This document shows, piece by piece, positions 1-6,130 of a stretch of DNA of 41,554 nucleotides (position 1 is its first letter; each line of letters starts with the position of its first letter). The stretch covers positions 1 through 41,554 of the forward strand of contig CAZXSK010000037.1 in the NCBI GenBank assembly GCA_964642855.1, written 5' to 3'. Origin of the DNA: CAZXSK01 sp964642855 (GTDB taxonomy: Bacteria > Planctomycetota > Phycisphaerae > SM23-33). The notes beneath the pieces are model-generated. The model did no database searches. It was not told the DNA's origin and worked only from the letters and a program-made list of their open reading frames with translations. The position numbers and the translations under genes are program-made.

Positions 1-96
1 GACGCGGCCCGCGTGGAAGCGATTGCCCGTGGTACCGATCCCGGCGTTGACGGAGGGCAAGCCAACCCCACGCTTGATCCGCCCGGCGACCTGTGA
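1..96 (+). CDS. 3' end of an unidentified gene (partial)
   Basis: Frame 1 is open from the window edge to a TGA at 94-96 and gives 31 residues, ending in an acidic, Gly/Pro-rich tail (final residues DPPGDL). The stretch is too short and too low in motif content to name. It lies 12 bp before the GH65-like remnant and on the same strand, so the two may once have been an operon. It could equally be the tail of a sugar-metabolism gene or of a metal-binding protein. No function is proposed. Confidence 0.45.
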   Translation, partial: DAARVEAIARGTDPGVDGGQANPTLDPPGDL

Positions 97-108
97 GAGC
101 CTGTCGCC

Positions 109-309
109 ATGAACGAACCATGGATCCTCCGGCGCGAGTTCGACCTCGCGGACAATCGCGGAACCGAAGGCCTCTTTACGCTGGGCAACGGCTACCTGCA
201 CCTGCGGGGCTGTCTCGAGGAGCATCTCAGCGACGCGCCGGCGGCTGAACCCGAGGCGAGCCATGCAGGGTTGAGCTTTCATCTCCGGGTGCGTGGGAAT
301 ACGATGTAA
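109..309 (+). pseudogene. GH65-family glycosidase/phosphorylase, 5' remnant
   Basis: The 66-residue product starts like a glycoside hydrolase family 65 protein (maltose/kojibiose/trehalose phosphorylase type). It has a Trp-containing N-terminal strand, then TEGLFTLGNGYLHLRG followed by CLEE, which is the family's conserved N-terminal signature. Family members are normally about 700-800 residues. Here homology seems to stop near residue 50 and the frame ends at 309 after an unrelated tail. The catalytic (alpha/alpha)6 barrel is missing and is not found elsewhere in the window. A GAGAG stretch precedes the ATG. I read it as a deletion remnant; a domain-only peptide is possible but unlikely. Confidence 0.6.
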
Positions 310-330
310 TACCCCAACGAGGACGTAACC

Positions 331-1077
331 ATGGACCAACCCGCCGTAGCCATCCGGAACCTGGACTTCTCCTTCGGCCGGACCGAGGTGCTGCGGGAGG
401 TGTCTCTGGAGATCGCCCCGGGCGACTTCGCATGCATCGTCGGGCCCAACGGCGGCGGGAAGACCACGCTGCTTCGGCTGATGCTCGGGCTGCTGACGCC
501 CGACCGTGGCGAGGTGCGCATCTTCGGCAGGCCTCCCGGCGAGGCGAGAGCCACAATGGCGTACACGCCCCAGCACCTGCTGTTCGACCCGGACTTCCCC
601 GTCACCGCGATGGACGTGACGCTGATGGGAAGACTCACCGGCGGGATGCACCTGCGGTACAGCAGGAAGGACCGCCAGGCTGCTCGCGACGCCCTGGAGG
701 AAGTGGACCTCGCCGAACTGGCAAACAGGCCTTTCTCCAGCCTCTCGGGCGGGCAGCGACAGCGCGTGCTCATCGCACGGGCGCTGGCATCCCAGCCGGA
801 TGTGATCCTCCTCGACGAGCCCACCGCCAGCCTCGACCCACACACCGAGAACGAACTGCACCGGTTGCTGCACGACCTCAACGAGCGAATGACCCTGGTG
901 ATGGTCTCCCACGACGTGGGCTTTGTCTGCGAGATGGTCCACACGGTCATCTGCGTCAATCGCCAGGTCACGGTTCACCCCACCCAGCACCTCACCGGAC
1001 AGGTCATCGACGAACTCTATGGCCGCGGGACGCGGGCGATCCGCCACGACGTATCCTGCCAGGAGGGATCGCGCTGA
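331..1077 (+). CDS. Metal-type (Zn/Mn family) ABC transporter ATP-binding protein
   Basis: A 248-residue cytoplasmic ATPase that would power uptake through the adjoining permease. Visible motifs are Walker A GPNGGGKTTLL (about residues 37-47), the ABC signature LSGGQRQR (about 138-145), Walker B VILLDEPTASLD (about 158-169) and the switch His in MVSHD. Size and order match ZnuC/MntB-type subunits. The ATG at 331 follows GAGGA at 319-323. The stop overlaps the permease start by one base (TGATG), so the two are translationally coupled. The substrate is inferred from the permease family. No substrate-binding protein gene is visible, though the truncated gene at the left edge could be one. Confidence 0.85.
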   Translation: MDQPAVAIRNLDFSFGRTEVLREVSLEIAPGDFACIVGPNGGGKTTLLRLMLGLLTPDRGEVRIFGRPPGEARATMAYTPQHLLFDPDFPVTAMDVTLMGRLTGGMHLRYSRKDRQAARDALEEVDLAELANRPFSSLSGGQRQRVLIARALASQPDVILLDEPTASLDPHTENELHRLLHDLNERMTLVMVSHDVGFVCEMVHTVICVNRQVTVHPTQHLTGQVIDELYGRGTRAIRHDVSCQEGSR

Positions 1078-1958
1078 TGGAGTTCTTCCATGCCTTGGGC
1101 GAGTATCGGTTCCTGCAACTGGCCGTGGCGGCGGGCGTGCTGGCCGGCGTGGCGTGCGGCGTGGTGGGCACGTATGTCGTCACCCGACGGATCACCTACG
1201 TCGCCGGCGGAATCGCCCACTGCGTGCTGGGGGGCATGGGGGCTGCGATGTACCTGCGCGAGACCCGGGGCTGGGCCTGGCTGACGCCGATGCACGGCGC
1301 GGTCCTCGCGGCGCTGGTCGCTGCGGTGCTCATCGGCCTGGTCACCCTGCGATTCCGCCAGCGGGAGGACACCCTCATCAGTGCTCTCTGGGCAGCAGGG
1401 ATGGCCATCGGGGTGCTGTTCATGGCGGCCACGCCCGGCTACAAGCAGGACCTGGTGGCGTACCTGTTCGGCAACATCCTGATGATCACGCAGGAGAATC
1501 TCTGGCTGGTGGCGGGGCTGGACGCGGTGGTGGTGCTGGCGACGCTGCTGTTCTACGGGCCTTTTTTGGCGGTGTGTTTCGACGAAGAGCACGCGCGGTC
1601 GCGTGGCCTCTGGGCGGAGGGTTACTACCTGCTGTTGCTGGCGATGACGGCGATGACGGTCGTTCTGCTGGTGACGATCGTGGGTATCGTAATGCTCATC
1701 GCCCTGCTGACGCTGCCGGCTGCGGTCGCAGGTCACTGGACCAAGAAGCTCTGGCAGATGATGATCGTAGCGGCGGGACTGAGCGTGTTATTGACGCTCG
1801 GCGGGCTGGCTGCGAGTTACGGCCCGAACGTGCCCTCCGGGGCGGCGATCATTCTGCTTTGCGTGGCGGCGTATGCGGTTTCCCTGTCGCTTCGCAGGCT
1901 TGTCGACCGGATGAGGACGAGAAGACGCGGCGAGTGCCTGCCCGACCGGTTGAGGTGA
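1077..1958 (+). CDS. Metal-type ABC transporter permease (ZnuB/ABC-3 family)
   Basis: A 293-residue inner-membrane permease with about eight hydrophobic segments. The family pattern is visible: an N-terminal segment ending in GVVGTYVVTRR, a middle segment around LFGNILMIT, and the conserved late segment with IVMLIALLTLPAAVA that is typical of ABC-3 (Zn/Mn/Fe) permeases. The ATG at 1077 overlaps the ATPase stop and follows a strong AGGAGGG at 1061-1067, so the longer upstream reading frame is not used. It would form a homodimer with the ATPase subunit to move a divalent metal. The exact metal cannot be told from sequence. Confidence 0.82.
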   Translation: MEFFHALGEYRFLQLAVAAGVLAGVACGVVGTYVVTRRITYVAGGIAHCVLGGMGAAMYLRETRGWAWLTPMHGAVLAALVAAVLIGLVTLRFRQREDTLISALWAAGMAIGVLFMAATPGYKQDLVAYLFGNILMITQENLWLVAGLDAVVVLATLLFYGPFLAVCFDEEHARSRGLWAEGYYLLLLAMTAMTVVLLVTIVGIVMLIALLTLPAAVAGHWTKKLWQMMIVAAGLSVLLTLGGLAASYGPNVPSGAAIILLCVAAYAVSLSLRRLVDRMRTRRRGECLPDRLR

Positions 1959-1991
1959 GCCCCTCAAACAGACCGCGGGGGCGTTTTTTTT
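1959..1991 (+). terminator. Intrinsic terminator after the ABC permease
   Basis: GCCCC (1959-1963) can pair with GGGGC (1978-1982) across a 14-nt loop, and is followed by a run of eight T (1984-1991). The stem is short but the T-tract is strong and it sits directly after the permease stop. Confidence 0.5.
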
Positions 1992-1994
1992 GCG

Positions 1995-2023
1995 TTGACA
2001 CACGCAGGCCAGGAAAATAGCAT
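1995..2023 (+). promoter_or_regulatory. Sigma-70-type promoter for the small lipoprotein gene
   Basis: A perfect TTGACA at 1995-2000 is separated by 17 bp from TAGCAT at 2018-2023 (4 of 6 to TATAAT). It lies between the preceding terminator and the lipoprotein ATG at 2091, giving a leader of about 60 nt. Confidence 0.6.
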
Positions 2024-2090
2024 GATGCCCGATGTCACGCCCGGGCCCAGCCCGAGGCGCTTCGTGGACGTGACGTAACGAGGTAAGACC

Positions 2091-2309
2091 ATGAAAAAGA
2101 TCGTGATTGCCGTGCTCCTGGCCGTGGTGCTCTGCCCACTCCTTACCGGATGCGGGCCGGGTGTGGTGGATTCCCCACTGGAACGCGAGACCCGATACCG
2201 TGACATCACCGAGCTCGAGAAGCGCATGTTCGTCGACGACTGGGATTACTTCATCCTGATGGAACGCTCGACCAAGCTCTCGGAGTGGAAGACCGCCGTC
2301 GGCTTCTGA
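2091..2309 (+). CDS. Small lipoprotein, unknown function
   Basis: A 72-residue product with a lysine-rich start (MKK), a hydrophobic core and a lipobox LLTGC ending at Cys21, so it should be lipid-anchored after signal peptidase II cleavage. The mature part is about 50 residues, charged and rich in Arg/Asp/Glu, with aromatic residues (DDWDYF) in the middle. I recognise no domain. It has its own promoter upstream and an intrinsic terminator downstream, so it looks like a stand-alone transcription unit. Similar tiny lipoproteins are common in planctomycetes, but no role can be assigned. Confidence 0.7.
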   Translation: MKKIVIAVLLAVVLCPLLTGCGPGVVDSPLERETRYRDITELEKRMFVDDWDYFILMERSTKLSEWKTAVGF

Positions 2310-2337
2310 ACCGGCCTGACATGATCGACAATCCAAA

Positions 2338-2366
2338 GCCTCCGGCCGGGTGCCGGAGGCTTTCTG
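2338..2366 (+). terminator. Intrinsic terminator after the small lipoprotein gene
   Basis: A perfect 8-bp stem, GCCTCCGG (2338-2345) and CCGGAGGC (2353-2360), with a 7-nt loop, is followed by TTTCTGTT. It ends the lipoprotein unit before the transporter gene at 2404. Confidence 0.8.
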
Positions 2367-2403
2367 TTGCGCCCAGAATTCCCGCAAGCGAACCTGAAAT
2401 CCG

Positions 2404-3747
2404 ATGTCTCTGAACGATAACTCCCTGGCCCGTCGCGCCGACGCCCTGCCCGCGCCTCTGGGCCGCCTGGCCGGTTGGGTCCTCTGGCTGCTGGGGTACC
2501 GGGGCGTGCCCTACATGGCCAGGGGCACATTCCGCAAGGATTTCGTCAGCCAGATCTTCCTTTCGCTGGGCATGGGCATGGTCGTGCCCGATCTGACCCG
2601 GATTTTCGCGCTTCGCGAACTCAGCGCGCCCACATGGATCGTCGCGATGCTGATGGCCGAAATGGCGGGGGGCAATTTCGTGGGCTCCTTCCTGGCCCAC
2701 CACCTGCAGGGTCGTCGGCGCGTCCCGCTGGTGGTCGCGGCGAGGCTGGGGATCGGCGCGGTGCTGCTGGGCCTGGGCCTGCTGCCCGCCACGCCCGAGA
2801 TGGCCGTGCCCTACGCGCTGATCCTGATCCTGCCTGCCCTGCTGGCTGCGGTCAACCTCAGCGTGCAGACCAGCATCCGCCATGCCAACTACCCCGACGC
2901 CTCCCGCGGGCGGATCTACAGCCGCTTCCAGATCGTCAACCTCGCGGTGATCGCCGGATCGGTCCAGCTTGCCAGCCTGGTGCTGGACGTCTGGGGCGGG
3001 GCGCACCACCTGCTGTACCCCCTGGCCGGGGCTTCGATGTTCGCCAGCGCCTGGCTGTTTGCGAAGGTGCGTGTCCGCAGCGAGCCGATGATGCTCCGCG
3101 AACATCACGCCAGCCACGAGTCCATGCCCCTGCTTGCCGGGGTCAAGCTGTTCTGGCGCGACCGCGAATACGGACGATTCATGCTCTGGCAGATGCTCTC
3201 GGGCTCGACGGTGTTGCTGATCAACTCCCTGTGGTCGATCATCCTCGTGCGTGACATGGGCGAGTCGTATTCCCGCGCGTCACTGGCGATGACACTGGTT
3301 CCGTTCATGGTAGCCCTGCTGGCCGCTCCGCTTGCGGGCGCACTGTTCGACCGCATCCACATCAGCATGTATCGTGGGGTTGGCGCCTTCATGTGGGCAG
3401 CCGGGCGGGGCGTGCTGTACCTGGGGGTGGTGGCGACAAGCTGGTGGTGGATGCTGCTGGGCTTCGCGATCCAGGGCCTGGGGCGATCGGTCGGCGGGTT
3501 CGCCTTCGGCATCGGGCACACGCGCTTCTCCAAACCCGGTCAGAGCCAGGTCTACATGAGCCTCCACCTCACGCTGCAGGGCCTGCGAGGCCTGACGCTG
3601 CCATTTCTGGGTGTCTGGCTGCTGGACCAGCCATGGATCGGCCGGGAGGTCATCCTCGTCGGGGTGATCGTGCAGATGATCGCAGCGGCGGGATTTGCCC
3701 TCAGCAGCAGGACCCCGCCCAGCAAGCCGAGCGAACTGCCCCGCTGA
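2404..3747 (+). CDS. MFS-type membrane transporter
   Basis: A 447-residue polytopic protein with about eleven or twelve hydrophobic segments in two halves joined by a charged central loop (about residues 220-250, containing REHHASHES), the usual layout of the major facilitator superfamily. The basic loops HHLQGRRR and DRIHISMYRG fall where cytoplasmic MFS loops occur. No substrate-defining motif is recognised, so it could be a drug, sugar or metabolite exporter. The ATG at 2404 has only a weak ribosome-binding site. An intrinsic terminator overlaps the stop codon, which marks the end of the unit. Confidence 0.7.
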   Translation: MSLNDNSLARRADALPAPLGRLAGWVLWLLGYRGVPYMARGTFRKDFVSQIFLSLGMGMVVPDLTRIFALRELSAPTWIVAMLMAEMAGGNFVGSFLAHHLQGRRRVPLVVAARLGIGAVLLGLGLLPATPEMAVPYALILILPALLAAVNLSVQTSIRHANYPDASRGRIYSRFQIVNLAVIAGSVQLASLVLDVWGGAHHLLYPLAGASMFASAWLFAKVRVRSEPMMLREHHASHESMPLLAGVKLFWRDREYGRFMLWQMLSGSTVLLINSLWSIILVRDMGESYSRASLAMTLVPFMVALLAAPLAGALFDRIHISMYRGVGAFMWAAGRGVLYLGVVATSWWWMLLGFAIQGLGRSVGGFAFGIGHTRFSKPGQSQVYMSLHLTLQGLRGLTLPFLGVWLLDQPWIGREVILVGVIVQMIAAAGFALSSRTPPSKPSELPR

Positions 3748-3764
3748 CCCCACCAGCGGGGTTT
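3739..3764 (+). terminator. Intrinsic terminator overlapping the MFS stop codon
   Basis: CCCCGCTG (3739-3746) pairs perfectly with CAGCGGGG (3754-3761) around a 7-nt loop and is followed by TTT. The MFS stop TGA (3745-3747) lies inside the stem, and the T-tract overlaps the -35 element of the next promoter. Confidence 0.6.
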
Positions 3765-3790
3765 CCACCCGGGCCCCGAGCCCGTATAAT
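3762..3790 (+). promoter_or_regulatory. Sigma-70-type promoter of coaD
   Basis: TTTCCA at 3762-3767 (4 of 6 to TTGACA) is separated by 17 bp from a perfect TATAAT at 3785-3790, which is followed by G. The coaD ATG is 42 bp downstream. The same TATAATG-like -10 recurs at nadD and hisF. Confidence 0.65.
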
Positions 3791-3832
3791 GTTGCCCGCA
3801 AGCGAGATGCCGCTGCGTAAGGACACCCATCC

Positions 3833-4327
3833 ATGAGCGATCATGCCAAGACCGTCGCCGTATTCCCTGGCTCGTTCGATCCGATCACACACGGACACGT
3901 GGACGTCATCCATCGCGGCGCGGAGTTGTTCGACGAGTTAATCGTCGCCGTCGGGGAGAACCCGGAGAAAGAGCCCTTCCTCGACCAGCAGGAACGGGCG
4001 GAGATCATTCGGCAGGTGGTGGCCGACCTTCCCGCTGTGCGCGTCGAGACCTTCACGGGCCTGACGGCGGATTTCGCCCGCCGCGTCGATGCGACGGCCA
4101 TCGTGCGGGGCATCCGCAATTCCAGCGATCTTCACTTCGAGGTGCAGGTCGCACTGACCAACCGCATGGTAGCAGGAGTGGAGACCGTGTTCCTGGTCAC
4201 CTCACCGGAGCACGCGTTCACGTCATCGAGCCTGATCCGGCAGATCGCCCAGATGGGGGGAGACATTTCGGCGATGGTGCCCCAGGCGGCTTTGGAGCGG
4301 ATCCGCCGCCATACGGGAAAGGTCTGA
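3833..4327 (+). CDS. coaD: Phosphopantetheine adenylyltransferase
   Basis: This enzyme adenylates 4'-phosphopantetheine with ATP to give dephospho-CoA, the penultimate step of coenzyme A synthesis in the cytoplasm. At 164 residues it is the standard length. It opens with the nucleotidyltransferase motif PGSFDPITHGH (HxGH type, residues 13-23), then has RGIRNSSDLHFE and the C-terminal ATP-binding motif TSSSLIRQIAQMGG that is diagnostic of CoaD. The ATG at 3833 follows AAGGA and lies 42 bp after a clear promoter. It is tail to tail with nadD, a related nucleotidyltransferase, with the candidate small RNA in between. Confidence 0.95.
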   Translation: MSDHAKTVAVFPGSFDPITHGHVDVIHRGAELFDELIVAVGENPEKEPFLDQQERAEIIRQVVADLPAVRVETFTGLTADFARRVDATAIVRGIRNSSDLHFEVQVALTNRMVAGVETVFLVTSPEHAFTSSSLIRQIAQMGGDISAMVPQAALERIRRHTGKV

Positions 4328-4365
4328 GGCATCGGCTGGCCCACACGCCAGGCCGAGCACAGCGC

Positions 4366-4403
4366 AAAAAAAGTCGGCGCCGGGGGAGGGGAGCCCGACG
4401 CCG
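4366..4403 (-). terminator. Intrinsic terminator of the candidate small RNA
   Basis: The 10-bp GC-rich stem (4403-4394 with 4384-4375, one G-U pair) with a 9-nt C-rich loop is followed two bases later by seven T on the minus strand (4372-4366). It would also stop any read-through from nadD, which is on the same strand. Confidence 0.75.
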
Positions 4404-4447
4404 GATAACTCGGCCAAAGGAGGGAGTTTTGACCGAGGAGCCTCTCA
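4366..4447 (-). ncRNA. Candidate small RNA with anti-Shine-Dalgarno hairpin loops
   Basis: On the minus strand a promoter, two hairpins and a T-run line up to define an RNA of about 80 nt. Hairpin 1 has arms CTCGGTC (4437-4431) and GGCCGAG (4415-4409), 7 bp with one G-U pair, and a 15-nt loop containing CTCCCTCCTTT. Hairpin 2 has arms CGGCGTCGGG (4403-4394) and CCCGGCGCCG (4384-4375), 10 bp, and a 9-nt loop CTCCCCTCC. It is followed by AC and seven T. Both loops are C/U-rich and complementary to AGGAGGG-type ribosome-binding sites. Regulatory RNAs with such loops are known in Firmicutes and Alphaproteobacteria (RsaE- and cuckoo-type). I know no planctomycete example, and the function is inferred. 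No convincing ORF lies in it. Confidence 0.6.
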
Positions 4448-4453
4448 GTCCTT

Positions 4454-4482
4454 ATCATTGCCCCTTGCGGGGCATATGTCAA
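4454..4482 (-). promoter_or_regulatory. Promoter of the candidate small RNA, with a dyad in its spacer
   Basis: On the minus strand a perfect TTGACA (4482-4477) is followed after 17 bp by AATGAT (4459-4454), which keeps the key A2, A5 and T6 of the -10 element. The spacer holds a perfect inverted repeat, GCCCC (4473-4469) and GGGGC (4464-4460) around a 4-nt loop, placed where a repressor or MerR-like activator could act. The predicted start is about 4447. Confidence 0.55.
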
Positions 4483-4537
4483 CCCGAAGCTCTTTTTTTT
4501 GCGGGAATTTCAGGTCGGCAACCCCAAGGCTGGGCTT

Positions 4538-5176
4538 TCACGGTTCGCGGTACAGGCCGTTGCTGCGGATGTAAGCCCTGACAACTTCGGGCACGAGATA
4601 CCGGACCGATCGCCCGGATGCAAGCCGCCGACGGATATCGGAAGATGAGATGTCGATTCGCGGAGTCTCGACGACCGACCTCGCCAGGCGTTCCCCGACG
4701 TCGCCACCCATCCTGCCGGTAATCGTCGACAGGATGTCCACCATGCGCGTATCCCAGGGCGGCCTGCAGGCGACGAGGAACTCCGCCATCCTGGCCAGCT
4801 CGTCCGCCCGATGCCAATCCGGGAGGTCCTCCAGCATGTCCGCGCCGATAATCAGCGTCACGCTCGCCACGTTGTCCCGAGCCAGAAGACGTTGCACGGT
4901 ATCGATGGAATAGCTCGGGCCTTCCCTGCCCAGTTCGATATCGCTGACAGCCAACCTCTCATCCTGCATGCAGACCTCCCGCAACATCGCCAGGCGATGA
5001 TGGCTCGCCGCACGGGCCTCGCTCTTGTGCGGAGGCCTGGAGGCGGGCATCAGCGTGATCCGCCGAAGGTCCCGCCTCTCCGCGATGGTCCGCGCAGCGA
5101 TCAGGTGTCCGTGGTGGATCGGGTCGAATGTCCCTCCGAAGATCACGATGTCTTCTGCTTCTGGTGCTGCACTCAT
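4538..5176 (-). CDS. nadD: Nicotinate-nucleotide adenylyltransferase
   Basis: NadD adenylates nicotinate mononucleotide to deamido-NAD in NAD synthesis. The 212-residue protein carries the N-terminal motif GGTFDPIHHGH (about residues 14-24), the conserved MPASRPPHK stretch, and the C-terminal SSSDIRRRL that binds ATP. It ends in AYIRSNGLY, the usual NadD end. The frame is open further upstream to 5299, but the ATG at 5176 (MSAAPEAED) is preferred: it gives the family length and follows AAGG. A TATAAT at 5234-5229 upstream supports this. nadD is divergent from hisF and convergent with coaD. Confidence 0.93.
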   Translation of the reverse strand: MSAAPEAEDIVIFGGTFDPIHHGHLIAARTIAERRDLRRITLMPASRPPHKSEARAASHHRLAMLREVCMQDERLAVSDIELGREGPSYSIDTVQRLLARDNVASVTLIIGADMLEDLPDWHRADELARMAEFLVACRPPWDTRMVDILSTITGRMGGDVGERLARSVVETPRIDISSSDIRRRLASGRSVRYLVPEVVRAYIRSNGLYREP

Positions 5177-5228
5177 CTGGGGGTCGGTCCTTTTTGCGTG
5201 TCGGTCGGCTTTGGGTTCCAAGACGGGC

Positions 5229-5234
5229 ATTATA
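5229..5234 (-). promoter_or_regulatory. Probable -10 element of nadD
   Basis: On the minus strand 5234-5229 reads TATAAT followed by G, 52 bp before the chosen nadD ATG. No convincing -35 hexamer is seen 16-18 bp upstream, so only the -10 is listed. Confidence 0.4.
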
Positions 5235-5271
5235 GCATCGGCCGGCCGGAGATACAGACCCGGCAATCCCG

Positions 5272-5300
5272 TTGCGACCGATCTCCCGCAGCGGTACAAT
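5272..5300 (+). promoter_or_regulatory. Sigma-70-type promoter of hisF
   Basis: TTGCGA at 5272-5277 (4 of 6) is separated by 17 bp from TACAAT at 5295-5300 (5 of 6), again followed by G. The hisF ATG is 28 bp downstream. Confidence 0.55.
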
Positions 5301-5328
5301 GCCCGTTCATTCTGACTGGAGCAGACGT

Positions 5329-6114
5329 ATGCTTGCCAAGAGAATCATCCCCTGCCTCGACGTTGACCAGGGACGCGTGGTCAAGGGCGTAAACTTCCTG
5401 AACCTTCGTGACGCTGGCGATCCGGTCGAGGTCGCCGCCCGGTACGAGCAGGAGGGCGCCGACGAACTGGTGTTCCTGGACATCTGCGCCTCCCACGAGG
5501 GGCGTGACATCATCCTCGACATCGTCGCCCGGACCGCCGACCAGGTCTACATGCCCCTGACGGTCGGCGGCGGCGTCCGGACGATCGAGGACTTCTCCAA
5601 CCTCCTCGCCGCCGGAGCCGACAAGGTCGGCGTCAACTCCACCGCGGTGAAAAACCCCAGCCTGCTTACCGAGGCGTCCCGCCGTTTCGGCGCCCAGTGC
5701 GTGGTGGTGGCGATCGACCCCAAGCGCGTCCGCAAAGAAGGTCGCGAGGTCTGGGAAGTCCACATCAACGGCGGCCGGGTTCCGACGGGCCTCGAGGCCG
5801 TCCCGTGGGCGAAGGAAGTCGAGCAGCGCGGGGCCGGGGAGATCCTGCTGACCGTCATGGATGCCGACGGCACGCAGGACGGGTACGACCTGGAGATCAC
5901 CCGCGCGGTCGCCGAAGCGGTCGATATTCCCGTGATCGCCTCGGGCGGCGCGGGCTCGCCCCAGCACATGTACGAGGTCCTCTCGGAAGGTCGCGCCGAT
6001 GCCGCACTGGCCGCGAGCATCTTCCACTTCGGGACCTACAGCATCGAACAGACCAAGCAGTACCTGGCCGATCGAGGGATCCCGGTCCGCCTGACCGGCG
6101 CGACGCCGGCGTAA
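5329..6114 (+). CDS. hisF: Imidazole glycerol phosphate synthase, cyclase subunit
   Basis: HisF closes the imidazole ring in histidine synthesis, using ammonia delivered by HisH to convert PRFAR to IGP and AICAR. The 261-residue (beta/alpha)8 barrel shows the first catalytic Asp in IIPCLDVD, the VKGVNF strand, phosphate-binding VGGGVRT, the second catalytic Asp in AIDPKR, and SGGAGSPQH. These features and the length are typical. The ATG at 5329 is chosen over an upstream in-frame ATG because MLAKRIIPCLD is the usual HisF start and the promoter lies between them. It stands alone rather than in a his operon, but pilT follows after only 16 bp. Confidence 0.95.
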   Translation: MLAKRIIPCLDVDQGRVVKGVNFLNLRDAGDPVEVAARYEQEGADELVFLDICASHEGRDIILDIVARTADQVYMPLTVGGGVRTIEDFSNLLAAGADKVGVNSTAVKNPSLLTEASRRFGAQCVVVAIDPKRVRKEGREVWEVHINGGRVPTGLEAVPWAKEVEQRGAGEILLTVMDADGTQDGYDLEITRAVAEAVDIPVIASGGAGSPQHMYEVLSEGRADAALAASIFHFGTYSIEQTKQYLADRGIPVRLTGATPA

Positions 6115-6130
6115 GACCAAGGAGCCGTCC

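Noticed and set aside
291..320. Zur/Fur-type operator before the metal ABC genes
   Set aside because: GGGAATAC and GTAATACCCC look like a dyad, but it needs a mismatch and a bulge and does not match a known Zur or Fur consensus.
4408..4480. A small protein gene on plus behind AAAGGAGGGAG near 4416-4426
   Set aside because: The apparent ribosome-binding site is the complement of the small-RNA loop. The only start at proper spacing is a TTG, with an odd Cys/Pro-rich product that crosses into nadD antisense.
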